DNA of 13,508 bases from Bacillota bacterium (GCA_021797415.1 JAJZZT010000338.1:1-13508), one strand, 5' to 3'; counted from the first letter of the stretch, positions 1-6,676 are shown. Translations and numbers: made by a program. Notes: generated from the sequence alone by a model not told the origin.

Positions 1-1170
1 GCCGTCGAGACGGGAAAGCGGCTGGTCGAAGCGGTGGGCGAGGTGCGCTTTGCCGCCGAGTATTTCCAGTGGTTTGCGGAGGAGATCAGGCGGCCGGACG
101 GCGAGTTTGTGCCGGGCGAGGTGACCGGGAGGCGGCACATGGTGCGCCGGCAACCGGCGGGGGTGGCGGTGCTGCTCACCCCATGGAATTTCCCGGTTTC
201 CATCCAGGCGCGCAAGCTTGCCCCGGCCTTGGCTGCCGGATGTACGGTGGTGACGAGGCCTTCTTCCCGTGCGCCGCTGTCCGTCATGGAACTCGTGCGC
301 TGTTTGACAGACGCCGGAACGCCTCCCGGCGTCGTGAACCTGGTGGTCGGCGGAGCGGCCGCCACAACGCCTGTCCTGCTTGCGCACAGTGCGGTGCGCG
401 TGGTCAGTTTCACCGGCTCCACGCCGGTCGGGCAGGATCTTGTGCGCCAGAGCGCCGCGCAACTGCCGAGGCTGGCGCTGGAACTCGGCGGGAACGCCCC
501 TTTTATCGTATTTGACGACGCGGATGTGGAACAGGCGGTGGAAGGCGCGTTGATCGCCAAGTTTCGCAACAATGGCCAATCCTGCATCGCGGGCAACCGC
601 TTCTACGTCCAGCGCGGCGTCTACGACGAGTTTTTGTCGCGCTTGTCCCGGCGCGTGAAGGAGATGAGAGTCGGCGACCCGCTGGCCGGGGCGGAGGTCG
701 ATCTCGGTCCTGTCATTTCGGATGCCAGGCGGCGCGAATTGGACAGTATCGTGCGCGAGGCGCAACAGGCGGGCGCGAACCCGGTCGTCGCATTGCCCGC
801 CGTGCCTGAAGAGGGTTTTTACACACCGCCGCTGTTTCTCGAACACGTGCCTGCGCACACGGCCCTGGCGCGCGAGGAACTGTTCGGGCCGATCGCTCCT
901 GTGCACGCGTTTGATGGGGAGGACGAAGCTGTGGCCCGCGCGAATGATACGGAGATGGGACTGGCGGGCTACGTGTACACGCGCGACGCGGGGCGCTCCT
1001 TTCGCGTGCCGGAGGCGCTGGAGTGCGGCATCATCGGTCTCAACAACGCGCTGCCCTCGGTCGCTTTCGCTCCGATGGGCGGCCTGAAAAAGAGCGGTCT
1101 GGGACGGGAGGGCGGTCGTCAGGGACTGGAGGAGTTTCAGGAGGTCAAATACATCTCGCTGCAATTGTGA
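1..1170 (+). CDS. NAD(P)-dependent aldehyde dehydrogenase, succinate-semialdehyde-dehydrogenase-like (5' end outside window)
   Basis: The frame is open from base 1, so the first part of the protein lies upstream; 389 codons are visible. It belongs to the aldehyde dehydrogenase superfamily, which oxidises an aldehyde to an acid with NAD(P)+. Numbering from base 1, the catalytic Asn is N63 in PWNFP, the glycine-rich cofactor loop is FTGSTPVG, the general base is E161 in LELGG, and the catalytic thiol is C195 in NNGQSCIAGNR (codon 583-585). EELFGP and the C-terminal KKSGLGREGG are also typical. By eye, the residues that hold the carboxylate in human SSADH (Arg in the xxRK segment after PWNFP, Arg in YVQRG, Ser near PMGG) look conserved, which favours a short acid-semialdehyde substrate. 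The usual cofactor-binding Lys of V(V/L)KP is Arg here (TRPSS). The next gene, a hydroxyacid dehydrogenase, follows after 115 bases. Family is sure; exact substrate is not. Confidence 0.9.
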   Translation, partial: AVETGKRLVEAVGEVRFAAEYFQWFAEEIRRPDGEFVPGEVTGRRHMVRRQPAGVAVLLTPWNFPVSIQARKLAPALAAGCTVVTRPSSRAPLSVMELVRCLTDAGTPPGVVNLVVGGAAATTPVLLAHSAVRVVSFTGSTPVGQDLVRQSAAQLPRLALELGGNAPFIVFDDADVEQAVEGALIAKFRNNGQSCIAGNRFYVQRGVYDEFLSRLSRRVKEMRVGDPLAGAEVDLGPVISDARRRELDSIVREAQQAGANPVVALPAVPEEGFYTPPLFLEHVPAHTALAREELFGPIAPVHAFDGEDEAVARANDTEMGLAGYVYTRDAGRSFRVPEALECGIIGLNNALPSVAFAPMGGLKKSGLGREGGRQGLEEFQEVKYISLQL

Positions 1171-1285
1171 GTCGGCGCATGGTCCGCATTTCCGGCCTGC
1201 TTCCTTGCGGTGCGCGGGTCCTGCCTGACGTCGTGTATGACAGGCTCTTGTGGGAGTTCCCCGCAGGGCGGGAGGGAGAGATAAA

Positions 1286-2224
1286 ATGAAACGGGCGGTT
1301 GTTACAGAAATGATGGATGAGGAGGGCTTGGCCGTCCTGCGTGAACACCTGGATGTCCTCTACGATCCGGTCATGGGCACGGACGGGCGCCTGCCGGATG
1401 CTGTCGCCGCTGCGCACGTGCTCGTCGTGCGCAACCGGACGCGCGTCACGCGCGATCTGATCGATCAGGCGCCGCACCTGGAAGTGGTCGGACGGCTTGG
1501 AGTGGGATTGGACAATATTGACCTGGCGGCCGCCCGCGCGCGCGGTATCCCGGTCATCGCGGCGAAAAACGCGAACGCTGCGGCGGTTGTCGAGTATGTA
1601 TTTGCCGCCATGCTGCTCGTTTCCCGTCCGTTGGCGGCCGCGACCGCGCACGTTCTGGAGGGGGGATGGGACCGCGGAGCGTTTGGCGGCAGCGAATTGC
1701 AGGGCAAGACGATCGGATTGGTCGGCGTGGGAGAAATCGGCACGCGCGTCGCATTGCGCGCAAAGGCGTTCGGCATGCGCGTGCTGGCGTACGATCCGTT
1801 CGTGGCTCCGTACGACCTGGCGATGGCCGACGCGGGGGCCGAGCTTTGTCCGCTGGACGACCTGTGCGCGAACGCCCACTTTATCAGCATCCATGTCCCT
1901 CTCACCGATCGCACGCGCCATATGATCGCGGCGCGGGAGATCGGGCGCATGCGCCCTGACGCGACGGTGATCAACGCGGCGCGCGGGGGCGTGATTGATG
2001 AAGCGGCGCTGTTTGCCGCGCTCGCCGGCAGGTCGGTCAAGGCGGCCGTGCTCGACGTACTGGAGGAAGAACCGCCAACTTCCATCGCGCCTGTCGAAGG
2101 GCTGTACCTGACGCCGCACGTGGCGGGGCTGACAGCGGAAGCGAACCGGCGGACGAGTTCGCTGGTAGCGCGCGAGGTGCTGCGCGTACTGGCCGGGGAG
2201 ATGTCGCCCTGCCAGGTGAGGTGA
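1286..2224 (+). CDS. D-isomer-specific 2-hydroxyacid dehydrogenase (SerA/PGDH-like family)
   Basis: 312 residues. ATG at 1286 was chosen because GGAGGGAGAG (1271-1280) lies just upstream and the protein then begins directly with the substrate-domain strand MKRAVVTEMM. The family interconverts 2-hydroxyacids and 2-ketoacids with NAD(H) in the cytoplasm. Visible motifs: GLGVGLDNID (about 72-79), the nucleotide-binding GVGEIG (147-152) with an acidic residue D170 at the end of the next strand (suggesting NAD preference), HVPLT (203-207), the catalytic Arg in NAARGG (R233), a catalytic Glu in LEEEPP (about E262) and the catalytic His in TPHVAG (H278). There is no C-terminal ACT domain, so it is shorter than classical regulated SerA. 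The opening segment and VVRNRTxV...VVGRLGVGLDNID also resemble proteins called (S)-sulfolactate dehydrogenase (SlcC). Together with the preceding aldehyde dehydrogenase it may form an aldehyde/hydroxyacid pathway. Substrate is unresolved. Confidence 0.9.
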   Translation: MKRAVVTEMMDEEGLAVLREHLDVLYDPVMGTDGRLPDAVAAAHVLVVRNRTRVTRDLIDQAPHLEVVGRLGVGLDNIDLAAARARGIPVIAAKNANAAAVVEYVFAAMLLVSRPLAAATAHVLEGGWDRGAFGGSELQGKTIGLVGVGEIGTRVALRAKAFGMRVLAYDPFVAPYDLAMADAGAELCPLDDLCANAHFISIHVPLTDRTRHMIAAREIGRMRPDATVINAARGGVIDEAALFAALAGRSVKAAVLDVLEEEPPTSIAPVEGLYLTPHVAGLTAEANRRTSSLVAREVLRVLAGEMSPCQVR

Positions 2225-2244
2225 CAAGATTTCAACATTCGCGT

Positions 2245-2271
2245 GATCCCGTGTGCCGGGGGCATGGGATC
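2245..2271. terminator. hairpin between convergent genes, possible bidirectional terminator
   Basis: GATCCCGTGT (2245-2254) can pair with GGCATGGGATC-side bases 2262-2271 to give a 10-bp stem (two G-T wobbles) with a 7-base loop. It sits between the end of the rightward hydroxyacid dehydrogenase (2224) and the end of the leftward RnfD-like gene (2270), where a shared terminator would be expected. There is no clear T-tract on either side, so rho-independent function is uncertain. Confidence 0.4.
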
Positions 2272-3151
2272 AGGACTGTGGAGAATCGCCTGCAGAAATT
2301 CGTGAGATTCCAGGTCCCCCGGCGCGCGCTTTTACCGCCAGTTGCCAGGCCACCTTCCCTAGATTGGCCGTCAGAAGGCCGGCCAGCAGGTATGCCAGAC
2401 CGCCCGCCGTCGCAAAGATGGCTGTGCCGACGGAGGCGGCGATTGCACCGAAGAGAATCTGCTGGCGATATGGGGCGGGGGATGTCGGGGGGTCGGTCAA
2501 CATGAAAAAGGCAAGGTACAGGGCGGTATTGACAAAGGGTGGTCGCAGCGCGTCCCCGGGCGTGTCCGACGGGAGGCCGATGTGCAGCATGGCCATGGCG
2601 AGCAGCAGGAGAAAGTAGACGCCGAGAAAGGAGGCAACCTGGGGGAATTTATTGACCCGCAGGGTGACCAGAAGGCCGCCGGCGATCAGGATGGACACGA
2701 GCCAGACAGGCAGCAGGGCGAGACTGCCCCACCAGCTCTGGCCCGTGTGTGTAAATACGAGGATGGCGAACAGCAGGCCGAATGCCGCGGGATTGAAGAT
2801 GGGCTTGCGTCCGGCGCGCAGGATGTGCTTGGACGACAGTGCGACTGCGGTGGTGGCCGCGATGACGGGAAACGACGTGGCGTGGCCGAGTATGTCGGCC
2901 ACGATGAGCGCTGTGATCACGCCTCCGCCAGAAAGCCGCAGAGCGCGTTTTTGCAATTTCATCACGGCGCCGTCCAGGATGAGGGCGGTGATCACCGCCA
3001 CAGCCGCGTTCAGCAATCCGGCGTGGTCCTGCGGGCGCAGCGCGCCGATCAGTGTGAGCCCTGCCAGAACGGCTGTGATGTAGCCTTTGGGCGTTTTCAG
3101 AAACCTGGCCAGTCTGTTTGTCGGGGGATGTGCCGAACGCATTCCGTTCAT
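2270..3151 (-). CDS. RnfD/NqrB-like integral membrane protein of a flavin electron-transfer module
   Basis: 293 residues and strongly hydrophobic, with about eight to nine probable membrane segments (roughly 24-38, 45-65, 76-106 as one or two, 122-136, 143-165, 170-190, 205-218, 230-270). Family signatures of RnfD/NqrB are IFNPAAFG (118-125) and FFMLTDPPTSP (215-225). These subunits carry electrons across the membrane in Rnf and Nqr complexes. The S/TGAT motif to which FMN is covalently attached in classical RnfD/NqrB is not visible, so this member may lack its own bound FMN. The ATG (3151-3149) overlaps the stop of the upstream apbE gene (ATGA) and is preceded by GGAGGA (3161-3166) with 9-base spacing, which fixes the start. 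No other Rnf or Nqr subunit genes are in the window, so it is probably a stand-alone relative working with the exported flavoprotein encoded at the head of the operon. Confidence 0.85.
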   Translation of the reverse strand: MNGMRSAHPPTNRLARFLKTPKGYITAVLAGLTLIGALRPQDHAGLLNAAVAVITALILDGAVMKLQKRALRLSGGGVITALIVADILGHATSFPVIAATTAVALSSKHILRAGRKPIFNPAAFGLLFAILVFTHTGQSWWGSLALLPVWLVSILIAGGLLVTLRVNKFPQVASFLGVYFLLLLAMAMLHIGLPSDTPGDALRPPFVNTALYLAFFMLTDPPTSPAPYRQQILFGAIAASVGTAIFATAGGLAYLLAGLLTANLGKVAWQLAVKARAGGPGISRISAGDSPQS

Positions 3152-4125
3152 TGCATGTATTCCTCCATGGCATCGGTTTTTGTGATATCCAGTGTGTCGC
3201 TGATGCACAGTCCGGCCAGTTCCAGGCCGGAGAGAAACGCGATCGCCCGCGCCGGATTCCCCGCAAGAAACGCGGCTGTGGATGCGGCGTCGGCGAGAAT
3301 CGCAAGCGGAGTCGCCACGGTGCAACTGAGCAGTCCCGTTACGGACTGGCCCGTGCGCGGATCGAGCAGGTGGTGCGCCATTGGCGCCACTGGACTGCGC
3401 CGTTCATAACTGCCCGATGTGCAGATGGCGGTGTCGGTCGTCTGCAACCAGCAAATGACCTCCTGTTTGACGAGCGGATGCCGGATTCCGACGGTCCACG
3501 CATCGCCTGCGGGGTCGGTGCCGTGCAGGCGGAGATCGCCGCCGGCGTCGATGGCGAATCCTTGCCACACACCCAGTTCGCGCGCGGCGAGGTCGACGGC
3601 AAGACCCTTTGCCACGGCGCCGAGGTCGAGCAGCAGCGGTTTGCGCAACAGCACCGTGCCCTCTTGTTCATCGAGCAGGATATCCCGGTGGGTTGCCTGT
3701 GCAAGGCTGTCCCGAAGTTCCGTGTGGGTCGCCCGTGCAAGGCTGTCCCGAAGCGCTGTGGTCCGCTCCCCCGTGAGGTAGTGCCGGTCGAATCCGTGCT
3801 TTTCCATCAGGGCGCCGACGGTCGGATCAAACGCGCCGTCGGTCAATTCGCTCAGTTCGAGCGCGACGCGCAACGCCTCGAACAGGATGACCGGCACGCG
3901 TACGGGTTGGCCGGGGTGGCGGCAGAGTTCGCGCAGGGCGCTCGTTTCATCAAAGCGGCTGCACATCCGTTCGACGAAGTTCATCGCGTCAAATGCCCGC
4001 TTTACAGCGGCCCGCCTGGCGGCCTCCGATTCCTTTCCGACAAGCGTGACGCTGACCGTGGTTCCCATCAGGAGACGCGACTCGACCGTGTGCGGATGGC
4101 GCGATCCGGCGCTGTAGGCGCTCAC
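3148..4125 (-). CDS. apbE: ApbE-family FAD:protein FMN transferase
   Basis: 325 residues from a GTG (4125-4123) that overlaps the stop codon of the FMN-binding gene (GTGA). This start places the conserved LMGT segment at residues 19-22, as in family members after removal of their signal peptide. ApbE uses FAD and Mg2+ to attach FMN to a Thr/Ser of a target protein. Motifs in order: SRFDETSALREL (56-67), TDGAFDPTVGAL (95-106), DLGAVAKGLAVD (167-178), AIDAGGDLRLHG (191-202), WTVGIRHP (210-217), TSGSYERR (236-243), HHLLDPRTG (251-259) and the metal-site region ADAAST with D279 and T283. No signal peptide or lipobox is visible from this start or from upstream in-frame starts, unlike most Gram-positive ApbE proteins. 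A 12-residue in-frame duplication occupies 125-148. The likely substrate is the preceding gene product. Confidence 0.92.
   Translation of the reverse strand: MSAYSAGSRHPHTVESRLLMGTTVSVTLVGKESEAARRAAVKRAFDAMNFVERMCSRFDETSALRELCRHPGQPVRVPVILFEALRVALELSELTDGAFDPTVGALMEKHGFDRHYLTGERTTALRDSLARATHTELRDSLAQATHRDILLDEQEGTVLLRKPLLLDLGAVAKGLAVDLAARELGVWQGFAIDAGGDLRLHGTDPAGDAWTVGIRHPLVKQEVICWLQTTDTAICTSGSYERRSPVAPMAHHLLDPRTGQSVTGLLSCTVATPLAILADAASTAAFLAGNPARAIAFLSGLELAGLCISDTLDITKTDAMEEYMQ
3688..3759. repeat. 36-bp in-frame tandem duplication inside apbE
   Basis: GTGGGTTGCCTGTGCAAGGC (from 3688) recurs 36 bases later (from 3724) with only two differences across the first 30 bases. The tails then diverge. 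In the protein this gives LRDSLARATHTE followed by LRDSLAQATHRD (residues 125-148), in a variable surface segment between the TDGAFDP and DLGAVAKG motifs. Confidence 0.85.
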
Positions 4126-4808
4126 GCTTTTGCCTTTTGCAGCGCGTTGTACACGGCTTCCGCGAAGTTGTATGTGCTGGCCGTCGCGCCCGTGATGATG
4201 TAGATGCGCCATGTCTGCATGGACACGGCCTCCCGGGGCAGTTGCGGGTCGATGATCGACTGTGGGTAGTGCATGTTGTATTGCGTGATTTTCACGGCGG
4301 ATATCCTGCCGTTTGCCACCGTGAGCGAAACGGCGAGCGTACCGTACGGATTACTCCCCGCGCCTGTGTAGCTGCCGTCCTTGTATAGTGTCGCGTGCCG
4401 TGCCGGTTTTTTGTGCACCGGTTGACTTCCCGCCTTGCTTTTTCTGGCATTGACGGATGAAGTGGCATTAGTCCCGCCGGATGTGCTCTTTGCGCTGCCG
4501 CTCTGCGCTGTTGTCGTCGCGGCGCTGGAACTGCTTTCTGTGGCGTTTGCGGCGGCCGCCGCGCTGGAATGGCCGCCGCCTTGCGCCGTGGTGTGCGCGG
4601 CTGCGCCCGACTGTCCTGCGCCCGACTGTCCTGCGCCGCGAGCCGTATTTGCGCCTGCCGCCGCGTTGCCGCCCGCCGATGCAAGCGCCGGGACGCCGCC
4701 GGCGTTTGCCTGGACGGAAGGCAGCGTGTAAAGGTAACCCGCCGCATACACGGCCGTCACCGCGATGGAGCATACGCCCATCAGGCGCTTGCTCATCTGG
4801 TTTGCCAT
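4122..4808 (-). CDS. membrane-anchored or exported FMN-binding-domain protein with long Ala/Gly/Ser/Thr linker
   Basis: 228 residues. ATG at 4808 has GGAGGA (4817-4822) 8 bases upstream. Residues 8-30 are a hydrophobic segment after MANQMSKR, a signal anchor or signal peptide that puts the rest outside the membrane. Residues about 36-125 are low-complexity Ala/Gly/Ser/Thr with a GAGQS duplication. A Lys/Arg-rich stretch (122-137) leads into the FMN_bind domain (about 138-226) with DGSYTGAGSNPYGTL (144-158), ANGRISAVKIT (165-175) and the attachment motif ITGATAS (205-211), where T209 would carry the FMN. In most such domains the residue three before the S/T is Asp; here it is Tyr203. First gene of the operon, followed with overlapping codons by apbE and the RnfD-like gene. 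This strongly suggests a covalent flavoprotein relaying electrons at the outer face of the membrane. Confidence 0.88.
   Translation of the reverse strand: MANQMSKRLMGVCSIAVTAVYAAGYLYTLPSVQANAGGVPALASAGGNAAAGANTARGAGQSGAGQSGAAAHTTAQGGGHSSAAAAANATESSSSAATTTAQSGSAKSTSGGTNATSSVNARKSKAGSQPVHKKPARHATLYKDGSYTGAGSNPYGTLAVSLTVANGRISAVKITQYNMHYPQSIIDPQLPREAVSMQTWRIYIITGATASTYNFAEAVYNALQKAKA
4606..4635. repeat. 15-bp tandem duplication in the linker of the FMN-binding protein
   Basis: GCCCGACTGTCCTGC occurs twice in tandem, encoding GAGQSGAGQS (about residues 58-67) on the minus strand. It lies in the low-complexity extracytoplasmic linker and indicates that the linker length changes by slippage. Confidence 0.85.
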
Positions 4809-4926
4809 AAAGTGATTCCTCCGCTCCCCTGTGATTCCTCGCCTGATTCTCGCAACCAAACCTGAAATATATCTGGCAGTTTTACGTGGGGAATTGAAAT
4901 ATTTTTTCGCTTGTATAACGGTGAAA

Positions 4927-4955
4927 TTGACAGATCCACGCACAATCTGTAGAGT
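4927..4955 (+). promoter_or_regulatory. candidate sigma-70/SigA promoter pointing toward anmK
   Basis: A perfect TTGACA (4927-4932) is followed after 17 bases by TAGAGT (4950-4955), which matches the -10 consensus at 4 of 6 positions, in an AT-rich gap. If used, it would give a leader of about 430 bases before anmK, crossing the repeat copy at 5114-5217, or it could make a short RNA. Judged from sequence only. Confidence 0.35.
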
Positions 4956-5113
4956 ATTAAGAGACGAAAGATTCTGCCGAACCCCTTGCTGTTTTACATG
5001 ATTTTGCTGGGGTTGATGGAGGGAACAAGAATCAATCCTCTTGCGCTGAATGGATGCCAGCGCCTGGTTTATCAAGAAGCGCCGTAAAACCTCGGCGTTC
5101 AGGCCGAGAATAT

Positions 5114-5217
5114 AAGAGATTGTTCAAAAAGTGGGCAGAACTCCCCGAGCGCACGTTTTGGGGCACGTGAGGGAGCGTTTCTGGCGATGGCGAAGCCATG
5201 CGCCAAAGAGTTCTGCC
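5114..5217. repeat. partial copy of the dispersed palindromic (MITE/REP-like) repeat
   Basis: AAGAGATTGTTCAAAAAGTG (5114-5133) matches the left end of the full element at 6677. Then 5143-5217 aligns without gaps to 6866-6940, differing at about 12 of 75 positions by eye. GGCAGAACTC (5134-5143) and GAGTTCTGCC (5208-5217) form a perfect 10-bp inverted repeat enclosing the unit. The copy looks like the two outer arms joined with the middle deleted. Confidence 0.8.
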
Positions 5218-5388
5218 GTTCGAAAGCCGAGCAATTCGAATGCGAAGAAGGTAGGGCCAGAACGATCCGAACCTGTGCGGACCGCACAAAAGCCTGATAT
5301 GACCGACATAAGACTCGATATGGTTGGATGAAACTGCGCGTTGCGGTGGACTGCGGGCGGTGATCGCGAGTGATCGGGGAGTGGCGCG

Positions 5389-6585
5389 ATGAGTGGTGTG
5401 AGAGAAGCGGCGGGAGAAGAGCGGGACAAGCTCTGCATCGGCGTCATGTCCGGAACGTCCGTCGATGGGATTGATGTGGCCATCGTGAGAATCGGCGGAC
5501 AGCCGCCGGGGTTGACGGCGGCGCTTCTGTATTTTTTGACGGTCCAGTATGATGAGGAGGTCAAGCAGGCGATCTTCCGCCTGTTTGACCCTGCGGTCTG
5601 CACATCGCGGGATGTGAGCCAGATGAATTTTCTGCTCGGCGACCTGTTTGCCGACGCGGTGCTGCAGACTGTCCAGGAGGCGGGAGTGGACCTGCGCGAT
5701 GTCCTGCTCATCAGTTCGCACGGCCAGACGGTCTTTCACTCTCCGGAGGCGCAGCGGGTCTGCGGTCGGGAGGTCCGCTCCACACTGCAGATCGGAGAAG
5801 CCGCCGTCATCGCGGAGCGGACAGGATGCCCCGTCGTGTCCGACTTTCGTGTGCGCGACATCGCTGCGGGAGGCCAGGGCGCGCCGCTCGTGCCCTTTGT
5901 CGATGCGCTGCTGTTCGCAAGTCCCGATCACGACCGGATTCTCGCCAATATCGGCGGGATCGCCAATATCACGCACATCCCCCCTTCCGGGTCGCATGAG
6001 CCGATCTTGGCGTTTGACACCGGGCCGGGAAATATGATCGTGGACGCGCTTGTGCGCATGGGCACTGACGGCCGGCTTGCGTACGACAAAGATGGCGCGC
6101 TCGCGGCGCAGGGCGCCGTGCAGGAAGCTTATCTGAGGCGGTGGCTGGAGCATCCCTATCTGGCGCGGCGGCCTCCCAAGTCGACGGGGCGCGAGGAGTT
6201 CGGCGAGCCGTGCGCAAAGATCTGGTGGCGGGATGCGCAGGCGATGGGTTGGCCGCTGGCGGATCTGGCGGCGACGGCCACGGAGTACACGGTCCGGACG
6301 ATGGCGCAGGCCATTCTTCGCTGGACGCCGGCAAAGAGCGAGACGCGAGAGGTGTTCGTGGCGGGCGGCGGCGCGCACAACCCGGTCATCATGGCGGGAC
6401 TGGCGCGCGCCCTGCCCGGTCAGGCGGTGTTGCAGCAGAGCGCCGCCGGCATTGCGGGCGATGCGAAAGAGGCGGTCGCCTTTGCGGTGCTGGGTCACGA
6501 GTGTTTCCAGCGGCGGCCGAACAATCTGCCGCGCGCCACCGGAGCGCGCCATCCCGCCGTGCTGGGGAAAATCTGCTGGCCGTAG
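5389..6585 (+). CDS. anmK: anhydro-N-acetylmuramic acid kinase
   Basis: 398 residues, slightly longer than the usual 370-390. AnmK opens the 1,6-anhydro ring of anhMurNAc from peptidoglycan turnover and phosphorylates it with ATP to MurNAc-6-phosphate in the cytoplasm. Motifs: the phosphate-binding IGVMSGTSVDGIDVA (17-31), SSHGQTVFHSP (109-119), SDFRVRDIAAGGQGAPLVP (151-169) containing the catalytic Asp (D157), ANIGGIANIT (186-195), FDTGPGNMIVDA (209-220), STGREEFG (265-272), AGGGAHNP (325-332) and the C-terminal NLPRATGA...LGKICW (379-397). ATG at 5389 is preceded by GGGGAG about 6-10 bases upstream; the 14 residues before the first motif are a plausible short extension. MurQ, its usual partner (etherase), is not in the window. 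A tandem repeat and a palindromic element follow immediately. Confidence 0.96.
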   Translation: MSGVREAAGEERDKLCIGVMSGTSVDGIDVAIVRIGGQPPGLTAALLYFLTVQYDEEVKQAIFRLFDPAVCTSRDVSQMNFLLGDLFADAVLQTVQEAGVDLRDVLLISSHGQTVFHSPEAQRVCGREVRSTLQIGEAAVIAERTGCPVVSDFRVRDIAAGGQGAPLVPFVDALLFASPDHDRILANIGGIANITHIPPSGSHEPILAFDTGPGNMIVDALVRMGTDGRLAYDKDGALAAQGAVQEAYLRRWLEHPYLARRPPKSTGREEFGEPCAKIWWRDAQAMGWPLADLAATATEYTVRTMAQAILRWTPAKSETREVFVAGGGAHNPVIMAGLARALPGQAVLQQSAAGIAGDAKEAVAFAVLGHECFQRRPNNLPRATGARHPAVLGKICWP

Positions 6586-6593
6586 TGGATGCC

Positions 6594-6660
6594 ATCCGTC
6601 TGCGCTATGATGGATCCGTCTGCGCTATGATGGATCCGTGGGTATGATGGATCCGTGTGG
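6594..6660. repeat. 20-bp tandem repeat downstream of anmK
   Basis: ATCCGTCTGCGCTATGATGG occurs at 6594-6613 and, identically, at 6614-6633. It is followed by a 17-base shortened copy (6634-6650) and the start of a fourth (ATCCGTGTGG, 6651-6660). Each full unit carries TATGAT, one base from a -10 consensus. It begins 9 bases after the anmK stop codon. Confidence 0.9.
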
Positions 6661-6676
6661 AAAACGATATTGAATT

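Larger units (their letters stand above)
4830..5388. other. AT-rich divergent intergenic region between the flavin operon and anmK
   Basis: No convincing gene is present. The region holds the upstream region of the leftward flavin operon, the TTGACA promoter candidate at 4927, a perfect 6-bp hairpin CTCGGC/GCCGAG (5091-5108, loop GTTCAG) and a partial copy of the dispersed palindromic repeat (5114-5217). A frame continuous with the FMN-binding protein extends leftward from about 5118 without a ribosome binding site. Its peptide (ILGLNAEVLRRFL...) is not recognised and could be a decayed coding remnant. The minus-strand TTATAC at about 4914-4919 may be part of the operon promoter, but no good -35 is seen. 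Confidence 0.5.

Noticed and set aside
1145..2227. 360-codon minus-strand frame opposite the hydroxyacid dehydrogenase
   Set aside because: Fully antisense to a gene with intact catalytic motifs; composition is Arg/His-rich and no domain is visible.
3118..4203. 361-codon plus-strand frame opposite apbE
   Set aside because: Mirrors the apbE gene, which has all family motifs and overlaps its neighbours with proper start/stop codons.
5032..6552. Long open frame of 506 codons on the minus strand
   Set aside because: It lies antisense to anmK, whose motifs are complete; the translated sequence is Arg-rich and lacks any recognisable domain, typical of shadow frames in GC-rich DNA.
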